Source: an uncultured Acidimicrobiaceae bacterium (GTDB lineage: Bacteria > Actinomycetota > Acidimicrobiia > Acidimicrobiales > SZUA-35). From it: a stretch of 64,000 nucleotides of DNA. The notes beneath the pieces are model-generated. The model was not told the DNA's origin. It saw only the letters and a list, made by a program, of their open reading frames with translations, and made no database searches. The stretch is from contig CAMYLA010000007.1 of the NCBI GenBank assembly GCA_947259095.1, positions 25,601 through 89,600 of the forward strand. The letters run 5' to 3'. The position numbers were made by a program, and so were the translations under genes. Numbering within the stretch: position 1 is the stretch's first letter; every line of letters begins with the position of its first letter. This document shows positions 26,523-35,300 of the stretch, piece after piece.

Positions 26523-27623
26523 TCAGCCCGAGCTGAGGGCTTTCCAGAGCGAGCGGTAGTTCGGCCACACGTACTCCCTGGTGACCCAACCCGAGTTCAC
26601 CAGCTCCCGGTGGAGCTTCGGCAGGTTCCAGCACGGCACCCCCATGTCGACATGGTGGGCCAGGTGCCAGCCGACCCGGTACGGCACCATCCAGAACCGG
26701 GCAAGCGGGCCCTGCTCGACGTGGTGGGTGGTTTTGCGCCGGTCCTTGGATCGGGTCATGCCGCCGTGCTCGGCGATGGCTCGCAGCCGGTTGGTGACCC
26801 GCCAGACAGTCATCCACGGAAGGAACCACAGCAGCAACCACAGCTCCGGGCGACCGAAGGCGGTGGCGATGGCCAGCAGCACCACCTGGAAGCCGAGGAT
26901 CCGGAGGGCCACCGAGCGGGTCCTGGCGTTCCGGGTGCCCCGGAGCAGGCCCTTGAGAATCTTCCAACCCGACTGGCCGGTGGCGTCGCGGACGAGCTTG
27001 CGCCGCATCGAAGCCTGGCTGATCGGGTAGCCGGTGTAGAGGGCGGTATCCGGTTCGGCCGGGCCCATCTCGTCCCGGTGATGGTTCATGTGGCCCCGGC
27101 GGTACAGCTCGAACGGCACCCAGGCGTGGTAGGACAGCAGCCACTTGCCGGTGAAGTCGTTCAGTTTCTTGTTGGAGAACAGGGTGCGGTGGACCGCCTC
27201 GTGGCCCAGGATGTTGAACTTGACGAGGGCCCGACCCATGAGGAAGAACGCCGCGATGTAGGCCAGGGGATTGGCCAGCCACACCGCCAGGACGAGGATG
27301 GCGATCGTTTCGACCCACACCCAGCCAACGGCCAACCCGGCCCGAAGGTTGGGGATTCGGCGCAGTTCGGCCCGGATCGCCGGCACCGGCTTGCCGTTTG
27401 CCAGCAGGCGATCCGTGGGCAAGACGTCGGTGGGGAGCGCCGAGTCTGGTGGCACCATGCCGCCGAGACCGGGATCGAGAATGAACTCGTCGGCCGCCGG
27501 CTCCGGTTGCACCGGCGATGCCCCCTGCCTGGCTGTGGCGCCCGGGTGCCGCCCCGGGCTGGTCGCCGCCAGGGGTTTGTTGTCCGGGGGGCTCGTCGGC
27601 CGCGGTTCTGTCGGAACTGCCAC
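26523..27623 (-). CDS. Fatty acid desaturase family protein
   Basis: His boxes HEAVH, HMNHH, HHVDMGVP. GTG start 6 nt downstream of TAGACT. Confidence 0.85.
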   Translation of the reverse strand: MAVPTEPRPTSPPDNKPLAATSPGRHPGATARQGASPVQPEPAADEFILDPGLGGMVPPDSALPTDVLPTDRLLANGKPVPAIRAELRRIPNLRAGLAVGWVWVETIAILVLAVWLANPLAYIAAFFLMGRALVKFNILGHEAVHRTLFSNKKLNDFTGKWLLSYHAWVPFELYRRGHMNHHRDEMGPAEPDTALYTGYPISQASMRRKLVRDATGQSGWKILKGLLRGTRNARTRSVALRILGFQVVLLAIATAFGRPELWLLLWFLPWMTVWRVTNRLRAIAEHGGMTRSKDRRKTTHHVEQGPLARFWMVPYRVGWHLAHHVDMGVPCWNLPKLHRELVNSGWVTREYVWPNYRSLWKALSSG

Positions 27624-27732
27624 GACACCAGTCTAGCGACATGGCCCTACGCCCTCGATTCGGCCCCCGTCCGTCGCCCGCTGGGGTGGGCGGGATTTCG
27701 GCCCCGGGGCCGGGTTCGGTAGCCTGGCGGCG

Positions 27733-28077
27733 ATGACCGGATTGGCGATGACGAAACCGTGGCGGCCGTTGACCGTGGCCGACGTCGCCGCAGTACCGGG
27801 CCAGCTCGGTGTGTTCGAGCTGGCGGGCGATGACCACACGGTACTGCGGATCGGCTATGCCGGTGGGCGGGAACCGTTCGGCCTTCGCAGCGCTCTGGAG
27901 CGGGCGCTGGAAGGCGGTCCGTCGGCCGGGGGGCCGAGCCTGTTCCGTTTCGAACTGACCCACGGTTACCTGACCCGGTGGGAGGAGCTGTTGATGGTCC
28001 ATCGGGCCAGGCACGGCACCCTGCCTCCCGGCAACGCCGATCATCCCCACGCCCTCGGCCGCCTCAGCCTGCCCTAG
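27733..28077 (+). CDS. Small conserved hypothetical protein (DUF7508-like)
   Basis: MTGLAMTKPWRPLTVADVAAVPGQLGVFELAGDDHTVLRIGYAGGREPFGLRSALERAL; ATG 7 nt after TAGCCT. Confidence 0.5.
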   Translation: MTGLAMTKPWRPLTVADVAAVPGQLGVFELAGDDHTVLRIGYAGGREPFGLRSALERALEGGPSAGGPSLFRFELTHGYLTRWEELLMVHRARHGTLPPGNADHPHALGRLSLP

Positions 28078-28147
28078 CCCGCACGAGCCCGGCGGGGCAT
28101 GCCCGACAGCTTGGACGCCCCGGTGTCGGAGCCAGTAGAAACTAGTG

Positions 28148-29314
28148 ATGGACTTCACGCTCTCCGACGAGCAGCAGTTGATCGTCGACACCGTCCGCCG
28201 CTTCGTTCAGACCGAGATCGCGCCACTGGAAGCCGACCTCGATCCAGACGCAGGCGCCCTCGACCCGGCAGACCAGGACCGGCTGGTGGCCAAGACCAAG
28301 GAGATGGGCTTCTACGGGTTGGACATTCCGGCCGAGTTCGGCGGCCCCGGCCTCGACGTCACCACCAGGGCGCTGATGGCGATCGAGATGAGTCAGCACC
28401 GGGCCGGGCTGTACAACCCGTGCTACGGCACCTTCGGTGGTGCCGGCCTGGCCCAGCTCTACGAGGCCACCGAGGAGCAGAAGGACAAGTACCTGTACCC
28501 GGCGTTGCGGGGGGAGAAGCGGGGCTGCTTTGCCCTGACCGAGCCGTCGGGGGGCAGCGATCCGGCCCGGGCCATCCAGACCCGGGCCCACGCCGACGGG
28601 GAGCAGTGGGTGATCAACGGCTCCAAGCTGTACATCTCCGGGGCCGACAAGGCCGACTTCGCCCTGGTGTTCGCCAGGACGTCCGACGATCCCGGTCGCA
28701 ACGGTGTCACCGCCTTCATCGTCGACACCGACACCCCCGGTTTCAACGTCCGCCGGGTGGTCCACACCCTTCGATCAACCCACTACGCAACCGAGATCGA
28801 CTTCGACGAGATGCGGGTCGACAAGACCCAGATCCTGGGCGAGCTCAACCGGGGCTTCGCCATCGCAAACGATCGCCTGTCCCGGCAGCGCATCCCCTAT
28901 GCCGCCGGTTGCCTCGGGGTGGCCATCAAGGCCCAGGAGATGGCGATCGACTGGGCCAAGAGCCGGGAGACCTTCGGGGGACCGCTGGCCGAGAAGCAGG
29001 CCATCCAGTGGATGATCGTCGACAACGAGATCGACATCCGCCACGCCCGGTACTGCATATTGGAGGCGGCCCAGAAGGCCGACCGCAACGAGCGTTTCCG
29101 GACCGAGGCCGCCATGGCGAAGCTGGTGGCCAGCGAGGGGTCCGGCCGGGTCGTTGACCGGGCCATGCAGATCCACGGCGGGCTGGGGATGACAAAGGAC
29201 CTGCCGTTGGAACGGTGGTACCGGGAGCTGCGGATCCGCCGGGTCGGTGAAGGCCCAAGTGAGGTCCAGCGGCTGATCATGGCCAGGGAGATCCTCGGCG
29301 GCAGCTTCAAATGA
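28148..29314 (+). CDS. Acyl-CoA dehydrogenase
   Basis: CFALTEPSGGSDPA, RIPYAAGCLGVA, QIHGGLGMTKDLPLERWYRELRIRRVGEGPSEVQRLIMAR. Confidence 0.93.
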   Translation: MDFTLSDEQQLIVDTVRRFVQTEIAPLEADLDPDAGALDPADQDRLVAKTKEMGFYGLDIPAEFGGPGLDVTTRALMAIEMSQHRAGLYNPCYGTFGGAGLAQLYEATEEQKDKYLYPALRGEKRGCFALTEPSGGSDPARAIQTRAHADGEQWVINGSKLYISGADKADFALVFARTSDDPGRNGVTAFIVDTDTPGFNVRRVVHTLRSTHYATEIDFDEMRVDKTQILGELNRGFAIANDRLSRQRIPYAAGCLGVAIKAQEMAIDWAKSRETFGGPLAEKQAIQWMIVDNEIDIRHARYCILEAAQKADRNERFRTEAAMAKLVASEGSGRVVDRAMQIHGGLGMTKDLPLERWYRELRIRRVGEGPSEVQRLIMAREILGGSFK

Positions 29315-30612
29315 CGTCTGGCGAAACTCGTCGGAACCCGAAGGGTTCCCGGGGCGATGTTTCGCCGTCTGGCGAAACTCGTCGGAACCCGAAGGGTTCC
29401 CGCCCCCTGCCGCTGGCCGGGATCACCGTGCTCGACCTGGGCCACATCTACCAGGGGCCATACGCCGGGTTCCTGCTCGCCACCGGCGGGGCCAGGGTCA
29501 TCAAGGTGGAGCCACTCAGCGGTGAGGGGCTGCGGGCCCGGGGGGCCAACATGGCCTTCGCCATGCTCAACTCCTGCAAGGAGTCGGTCACCATCGACCT
29601 CAAACATCCCGACGGGCTCGACGTGTTCCGCAAGCTGGCGGCCGAGGTCGATGTGGTCGTCTGCAACTTCGCCCCCGGGGTCCCCGAGCGGCTCGGCATC
29701 GGCTACGAACAGCTGGCCGAGATCAACCCCGGCCTGGTCTACGCCCACGGTTCCGGCTTCGGGGTCCGGGAGAACGACGGCTCCCTGGTCGAGACGTCGG
29801 TCCCGGCCATGGACATCACCATCCAGGCCCATGCCGGGCACATGGAGATCACCGGTTTCCCGGATCAGCCACCGGTGAAGTCGGGGGCGGCCAACATCGA
29901 CTTCCTGGGCGGCACCCACCTCTACGGGGCCATCACCACCGCCCTGTTCGAGCGGGAGCGGACCGGGCTGGGGCGGTCGTTGGAGATCCGGATGGCCGAT
30001 GCGGCCTACTTCCCGCTCACCACCGCCCTCGGGCCATGGCACACCACCGGCCATGTCAGCCGTCAGGGCAACCGTCATCCCGGCCTGGGGCTGGCGCCGT
30101 ACAACGTCTACCGCTGCGCCGACGGCTATGTGGCCCTGATCGCGGCCAGCAACCGCCACTGGCGTTCGGTGCTGGCGGTGGTCGGCCGACCGGACCTGCT
30201 CAACGACGACCGGCTCAAGGACTTCGGCGATCGGGCCAAACACATCGACGAGATCGACGACATCGTCGAGTCGTGGTCATCGTCGCGACCAAAGGCCGAG
30301 GTGGCGGCAGCGTTGCAGCAGGCCCATGTCCCGGCTGCTGCGGTCCGGGTCATCGACGAGGTGGTCAACGATCCGGTCCGTTTCCAGCAGGGGTCGATGC
30401 AGTGGGTCGACCACCCGGAGCTCGGTCGGTTGCCGCTGCCGAACAGCCCCATCCGCTGGCACGACTCGCCGCTGATCGAACTCGATCCGAGCCCGGCCCT
30501 TGGGGCCGACAACCGGACCATCCTGGCCGAACTGGCCGGCGTCGACGATGCCGGACTCGACGCACTGACGGCGGCCGGCGTCATCGGTCCGCCCCCGACG
30601 GTCGCCGGCTGA
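29311..30612 (+). CDS. CaiB/BaiF (family III) CoA-transferase with repeat-derived N-terminus
   Basis: ATGA overlap with the preceding gene; ITVLDLGHIYQGPYAGFLLATGGARVIKVEP. Confidence 0.9.
   Translation: MTSGETRRNPKGSRGDVSPSGETRRNPKGSRPLPLAGITVLDLGHIYQGPYAGFLLATGGARVIKVEPLSGEGLRARGANMAFAMLNSCKESVTIDLKHPDGLDVFRKLAAEVDVVVCNFAPGVPERLGIGYEQLAEINPGLVYAHGSGFGVRENDGSLVETSVPAMDITIQAHAGHMEITGFPDQPPVKSGAANIDFLGGTHLYGAITTALFERERTGLGRSLEIRMADAAYFPLTTALGPWHTTGHVSRQGNRHPGLGLAPYNVYRCADGYVALIAASNRHWRSVLAVVGRPDLLNDDRLKDFGDRAKHIDEIDDIVESWSSSRPKAEVAAALQQAHVPAAAVRVIDEVVNDPVRFQQGSMQWVDHPELGRLPLPNSPIRWHDSPLIELDPSPALGADNRTILAELAGVDDAGLDALTAAGVIGPPPTVAG
29316..29402 (+). repeat. REP-like palindromic repeat, two identical 36-bp copies at 51-bp spacing
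   Basis: GTCTGGCGAAACTCGTCGGAACCCGAAGGGTTCCCG at 29316-29351 and 29367-29402; hairpin GGAACCC-GAA-GGGTTCC; outer arms GGCGAAAC/GTTTCGCC. Confidence 0.85.
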
Positions 30613-30664
30613 GGGCGCCTGCCCGGCCGACCGGGCAGCCTCACCGGGGCCGAGCCGATCGATC

Positions 30665-31432
30665 TCAGCTCCGTTCGATGCTGGCGCCGCCGCTGGTGTC
30701 CACCGAGGCGTCGACCCCGTCGGGAACCGAGAGCACCGAACCTCCGCTCAGCTCACCCTCGACCCGGTCCAGCGGTCCGAATTCGACCCTCGACCCGCCG
30801 CTCAGATCGACCTCGGCGGTTCCGAGCTCGGCCTCGGTCAGGTCCGCCGACGCCGCGCCGCTGAGGTCGAGCGTCGCCTGGTCGACCGAGCCGAGGACTC
30901 GCAGGTCGGAGGCGCCGCTGCCGTCGAAGGTCAGCTGAGCGATCGTCCCCTCGAGGTCGGTCCCGGCCGCACCGGAGGTGTCCACCGACAAGCGATCGAC
31001 GTCGAGCCCCTCGACCGACACCTGCGCCGCGCCGGAGGCGTCGAGCCGGCTGAGGCTGGGCATGGTCACGACCGCGGTCGGCGAGACCTCCGGGGTTCGC
31101 CGGCCCCGATCCCAGCCGATCTTCAGCCGATCACCGTCGATGCCGACGTCGAGATCGTCGACCAGGTTGTCGTCAACGGTGACCTCGACCGTTGCCGGGC
31201 CGTCGCCGACGATCACCTCGACATCGAAGCCGTCTGAGACATCGAGCTCGTCGAACGACTCGACATCGAAGCTCACGGTTCGGGTCACCCCCGAACCTTC
31301 CTCGCCGATCGAGAAATCGGCGTTGCAGGCGGTGGCCCCGAAGGCGGCGATCGCAGCCAGGCCGAGCATGGCATGGTTCCTGTTCATGGATTCCCTGTTC
31401 GTGGATTGCCTGTTCGTGGATTGCTTGTTCAT
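30665..31432 (-). CDS. DUF2807 (GIN-like) putative lipoprotein
   Basis: Lipobox-like FGATAC; VSFDVESFDELDVSDGFDVEVIVGDGPATVEVTVDDNL, then SGA/SGG repeats. Start at 31432 or 31387. Confidence 0.75.
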   Translation of the reverse strand: MNKQSTNRQSTNRESMNRNHAMLGLAAIAAFGATACNADFSIGEEGSGVTRTVSFDVESFDELDVSDGFDVEVIVGDGPATVEVTVDDNLVDDLDVGIDGDRLKIGWDRGRRTPEVSPTAVVTMPSLSRLDASGAAQVSVEGLDVDRLSVDTSGAAGTDLEGTIAQLTFDGSGASDLRVLGSVDQATLDLSGAASADLTEAELGTAEVDLSGGSRVEFGPLDRVEGELSGGSVLSVPDGVDASVDTSGGASIERS

Positions 31433-31442
31433 GGATTGATTG
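31383..31442. repeat. 15-bp imperfect tandem repeat x4 over the start region of the DUF2807 gene
   Basis: ttcatggattccctg ttcgtggattgcctg ttcgtggattgcttg ttcatggattgattg. Confidence 0.85.
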
Positions 31443-31533
31443 TGGTCCGATCGTCGGCCACGGCCCATCGGGAATGCCCCTGATCCGGCCCTGAGAAGCC
31501 GTCCTGGTCCCGGGGGTCTGCTAAAAAACGGCC

Positions 31534-32466
31534 ATGGCTCTCGACCCGGCAATCGAACCACTGGACAAACGATTCCACCGCCTGGTGATACACAACGCCC
31601 ACATCGACCAGCTGTGGACGGGCGCCCGCTGGACCGAGGGCCCGGTCTACGTCCCGGCCGGCCGGTACCTGGTGTTCTCCGACATCCCGAACGACCGGAC
31701 CCTGCGTTACGACGAGCTGTCGGGCCAGGTCCACACCTTCGAGCAACCGGCCCGAAACCAGAACGGCCACTGCCTCGACCTCGAGGGTCGGATCGTCAGC
31801 TGCGAACATCGGGGCCGGGCCGTCAGCCGCATTGCGCACGACGGCCACCGGGAGGTCCTGGCCGACTCGTTTCAGGGCAAGCGGCTCAACTCCCCGAACG
31901 ACGTCGTTGTCCGCTCCGACGGGAGCGTCTGGTTCACCGACCCGACCTACGGCATCGACAGCGAGTACGAGGGCGACGCCGCCGAATCCGAACTGGACGG
32001 CTGCCACGTCTACCGGATCGATCCCGGCGATCGTTCGGTCACCGCAGTGGTGACCGACATGGTCAGGCCGAACGGGCTGGCGTTCTCCCCGGACGAGTCG
32101 ATCCTCTACGTCGCCGACACCGGGATCTCCCACGTCGGCCGGAAGTGCCCTCCCGACATTCGGGCCTACCGGCTGGCGGCCGACGGGCGAACCGTGAACG
32201 GCGAGCCCCAGACCTTCGCCACCTGCGACCAGGGGGTGTTCGACGGGTTCCGGGTCGATCGGGCAGGCAACATCTGGAGCTCGGCCGGCGACGGGGTGCA
32301 CTGCTTCCACCCCGACGGCACCCTGCTCGGCAAGATCCACCTGCCAGAGGTGGTGGCCAACGTGGAGTTCGGCGGACCCAAGCGCAACCGGCTCTACATC
32401 TGTGGCACCACAAGCCTGTACGCCATGTATCTCAACGCCCAGGGGGCGGGGCCGGCGCTGGTCTGA
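31534..32466 (+). CDS. SMP-30/gluconolactonase/LRE family protein
   Basis: WTEGPVYVPAGRYLVFSDIPNDRTLRY, LNSPNDVVVRSDGSVWFTDPTYGI, RPNGLAFSPDESILYVADT. Confidence 0.9.
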   Translation: MALDPAIEPLDKRFHRLVIHNAHIDQLWTGARWTEGPVYVPAGRYLVFSDIPNDRTLRYDELSGQVHTFEQPARNQNGHCLDLEGRIVSCEHRGRAVSRIAHDGHREVLADSFQGKRLNSPNDVVVRSDGSVWFTDPTYGIDSEYEGDAAESELDGCHVYRIDPGDRSVTAVVTDMVRPNGLAFSPDESILYVADTGISHVGRKCPPDIRAYRLAADGRTVNGEPQTFATCDQGVFDGFRVDRAGNIWSSAGDGVHCFHPDGTLLGKIHLPEVVANVEFGGPKRNRLYICGTTSLYAMYLNAQGAGPALV

Positions 32467-32513
32467 TGCTGGTCTGATGCGGTGCCGGCGCTGGTCTGAT
32501 GCGGGTCTGATGC
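32448..32513 (+). repeat. 33-bp near-perfect tandem duplication spanning a stop codon
   Basis: GGGGCCGGCGCTGGTCTGATGCTGGTCTGATGC followed by GGTGCCGGCGCTGGTCTGATGCGGGTCTGATGC. Confidence 0.8.
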
Positions 32514-32603
32514 GGTGCGAATTTGAAGGCAGCCGACCGGTGGAGCAGGATCTACTCTGCCGACCAACCGGGCCGCCCCCGGGGCCGATCAAGGGAGCCC
32601 ACC

Positions 32604-33428
32604 ATGACACGTACCATCGAAACCGGATCGCAGCACCTCACCGCCGTGATCGACGACGGGGTCGCCGTCATCACCATGGACCGGCCGGAGCGCCGCAACG
32701 CCATGACCGGTGACATGCTGTCGGGGCTGGCCATCGCCCTGGCCGACGTGGAAACCGCCGACGACGTACGCTGCGTGGTGTTGACCGGGGCCGGCGGGGC
32801 GTTCTGCGCCGGTGGCGACGTGAAGGGCTTCGCCGAGGGTGACGGCGCCGGCGGCGGTGGCAGCTCCTGGGACGCCGGCGTCCACGAACAGCGGATCAGC
32901 CACCACAAGACCTCGGGCGTGCTCTACAACATGCCAAAGCCCACCCTCGCCGCCCTGCCCGGTCCGGCGGCCGGGGCGGGACTGTCGCTGGCACTGGCCT
33001 GCGATATGCGGATCGCCATCGACTCCGCCATCATCACCACCGCCTTCGCCAGGGTCGGCCTGGCCGGCGACTACGGCGGGACCTGGTTCCTGACCCAGCT
33101 GGTGGGTCCGGCCAAGGCCAAGGAGCTCTACTTCCTCCCCGAGCGGATGGACATGGCCACCGCCCTCGGTCTGGGAATCGTCAACCGGGTGGTCCCGGCC
33201 GAGGACTACGAGTCGTCGTGGCGGGACGTGGCGGCCCGGTTGGCGGCCGGCCCACCCATCGCCTACCGGTACATGAAGGAGAACATCAACCGCTCCGTCA
33301 CCGGTGAGCTCTCGACCACCCTCGATCTCGAGTCGACCCACCACCGCCACACCGGCACCACCGCCGATCACAAGGAGGCGTCGAAGGCCTTCGTCGACAA
33401 GCGGGAACCGGTGTTCGAGGGCCACTGA
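32604..33428 (+). CDS. Enoyl-CoA hydratase/isomerase family protein
   Basis: VITMDRPERRNAMTGDM, VLTGAGGAFCAGGDVKGFAEG, GDYGGTWFLTQLVGPAKAKELYF. Confidence 0.92.
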   Translation: MTRTIETGSQHLTAVIDDGVAVITMDRPERRNAMTGDMLSGLAIALADVETADDVRCVVLTGAGGAFCAGGDVKGFAEGDGAGGGGSSWDAGVHEQRISHHKTSGVLYNMPKPTLAALPGPAAGAGLSLALACDMRIAIDSAIITTAFARVGLAGDYGGTWFLTQLVGPAKAKELYFLPERMDMATALGLGIVNRVVPAEDYESSWRDVAARLAAGPPIAYRYMKENINRSVTGELSTTLDLESTHHRHTGTTADHKEASKAFVDKREPVFEGH

Positions 33429-35204
33429 TCACCCGGCCCGGCCCTCCAGCTGACGGCGGAGCTGGTACTTCTGGACCTTGCCGCTCGGGGTCATCGGGAA
33501 GTCGTCGACGGTTTCCAGCGCCTCGGGCCAGAACTGCTTGGTGACCCCCTGCCCATCGAGGAAGTCGGTGAGGTCGGCCAGGGTCGGGACCGGACCGTTG
33601 GTGGTGATCACCGCACAGCCGACCTCGCCAAGCCGGTCGTGGGGCTTGGCGATCAGGGCCACCCCGGTCACCGAAGGATGGCGGAGGATCACATCCTCCA
33701 CCTCCTTGACCGGCACGTTCTCACCGCCCCGGATGATGATGTCCTTGGTCCGGCCGCTGATCGAGATGTAGCCGTCGTGGTCCATGACGGCCCGGTCGCC
33801 GGTGTCGAACCAGCCGTTCCGGAAACAGGAGTCGCTCAGCTCCCGGCCTTGGATGTAGCCGATGAAGCTCAGCGAGCCCCGGAACTGGAGATCCCCCTCG
33901 ACCCCCGGTGACACGGGCTCGCCCAAGCCGTTCACGACCCGGACCTCGTTGCCCGGTAGCACCGCCCCGTCGGTGGCCAGCTTCTCGAAGGCGTCGTCGG
34001 GCCGTCCGGTTGTGGAGAGGGCGGTTTCGGTCATGCCCCACCCCGGCATGACGGTGCAGGGCAGTCGATCCCGGGCCTGCTCCAGGACCGGCAGTGGGAT
34101 GGCGGCCCCGGCGCAGACGAAGGCCTGGAAGCTCGACAGATCACGATCGTCGAGCCCGTCGACGGCCAGCAGGTCGGCCAGGAACGGCGTGGCCCCCATC
34201 GAGGCCTCGATGCGGTGGGTCTCGATCAGCTCGGCGAACTCGACCGGATCCCACACCGCCTGGTAGATCACCTGTCCACCGGCGGTGATCGGGGCCCGGA
34301 TGCCGTAGAGGTAGCCGGTCTGGTGGGCCAGGGTCGAGCCCATGTGGAACACCGTGCAGCCGGCGGCGACCCGGGCCAGCCACAGGTCGGCGGCGACGTT
34401 GATGGTGTTCTGGGTGTGCATCACCCCCTTTGGCTGGCCGGTGGTGCCGGAGGTGAACATGATCTCGCACACGTCGTTCGGCGACGGTCGGCACAGGGCG
34501 ATGGCCCGATCCGACAGCTCGGAGCGGCGCCCGGCCGCCAACAACTCCTCCCAGCGCATCGTGTCGGCCGGGGCCGGGGCCGGGGCCGGCGCCCGGGTGG
34601 TCGTGTCGGCCGGGGCCGGGGCCCGGGTGGTCGTGTCGGCCGGGGCCGGGGCCTCATCAGCCGGGTCATCGTCGACGACGATGACCCGCTGGAGCCAGGG
34701 GAAGCGTTCCTGCAACTCCCGATGCATCTCGGCCAGGGCGAATCCCCGGTACCGGGCGACGGTGATCACCACCACCGGCCGGGACAGCTCCGACATCGCC
34801 GTCACTTCGTTCGAGCGGAAGATGGGGGCCACCGGATTGACCACCGCACCGATCCGTTCGGTCGCCAGCACCGCCAGGAGGAATTCCCTTCGGTTCGGCA
34901 ACTGCAGCTGCACGACATGACCGGGCCGGACGCCGAGCTCCAGGAGGCCCCGGGTCAGCTCATCGACCTGTTCGACCGCCCGGCCCCAGGTCAGGGTCCC
35001 GGCACTGTCGACCACCAGCGGTTGGTCTTGCCGACCGACGGCGTTGTGGTGGAAGCGGTCGATCAGGTGCTCGTCCGTCCATTGACCTGCGGTGGCCATG
35101 GCGTCGATCCTGGCCTGGGTCAGCATGGTCTCGAAGAACGGTTTCGAGCCGGCCGGCGCATCGAACGGATCGAACTCGGCGGTGCGGCTGGAGGTGTTGG
35201 CCAT
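33429..35204 (-). CDS. AMP-binding acyl-CoA synthetase family protein
   Basis: IMFTSGTTGQPKGVMHTQNT, GWGMTETA, WFDTGDRAVMDHDGYISISGRTKDIIIRGGENV, PMTPSGKVQKYQLR. Confidence 0.9.
   Translation of the reverse strand: MANTSSRTAEFDPFDAPAGSKPFFETMLTQARIDAMATAGQWTDEHLIDRFHHNAVGRQDQPLVVDSAGTLTWGRAVEQVDELTRGLLELGVRPGHVVQLQLPNRREFLLAVLATERIGAVVNPVAPIFRSNEVTAMSELSRPVVVITVARYRGFALAEMHRELQERFPWLQRVIVVDDDPADEAPAPADTTTRAPAPADTTTRAPAPAPAPADTMRWEELLAAGRRSELSDRAIALCRPSPNDVCEIMFTSGTTGQPKGVMHTQNTINVAADLWLARVAAGCTVFHMGSTLAHQTGYLYGIRAPITAGGQVIYQAVWDPVEFAELIETHRIEASMGATPFLADLLAVDGLDDRDLSSFQAFVCAGAAIPLPVLEQARDRLPCTVMPGWGMTETALSTTGRPDDAFEKLATDGAVLPGNEVRVVNGLGEPVSPGVEGDLQFRGSLSFIGYIQGRELSDSCFRNGWFDTGDRAVMDHDGYISISGRTKDIIIRGGENVPVKEVEDVILRHPSVTGVALIAKPHDRLGEVGCAVITTNGPVPTLADLTDFLDGQGVTKQFWPEALETVDDFPMTPSGKVQKYQLRRQLEGRAG
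34591..34650. repeat. Perfect 30-bp tandem repeat inside the AMP-ligase gene
   Basis: gcccgggtggtcgtgtcggccggggccggg twice; encodes APAPADTTTR repeats. Confidence 0.85.
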
Positions 35205-35300
35205 CGGCCTGTTTTACCCTCCGCCGGGCCGCCGGGCCAGCGTGCGGTGGCCGCCGGTACCGGTGCCGGTGTCAGTCGGGGTGTCTATGATCGTCAGGGC

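Noticed and set aside
32464-32466. TGA of the SMP-30 gene followed by CWSDAVPALV as read-through
   Set aside because: Explained by the 33-bp tandem duplication of the gene end.
34215-35300. N-terminal 362 aa of the 886-aa ORF (34215-36875) as part of the methyltransferase
   Set aside because: This part is antisense to the AMP-ligase and low-complexity; a good ATG at 35301 follows TATGAT.
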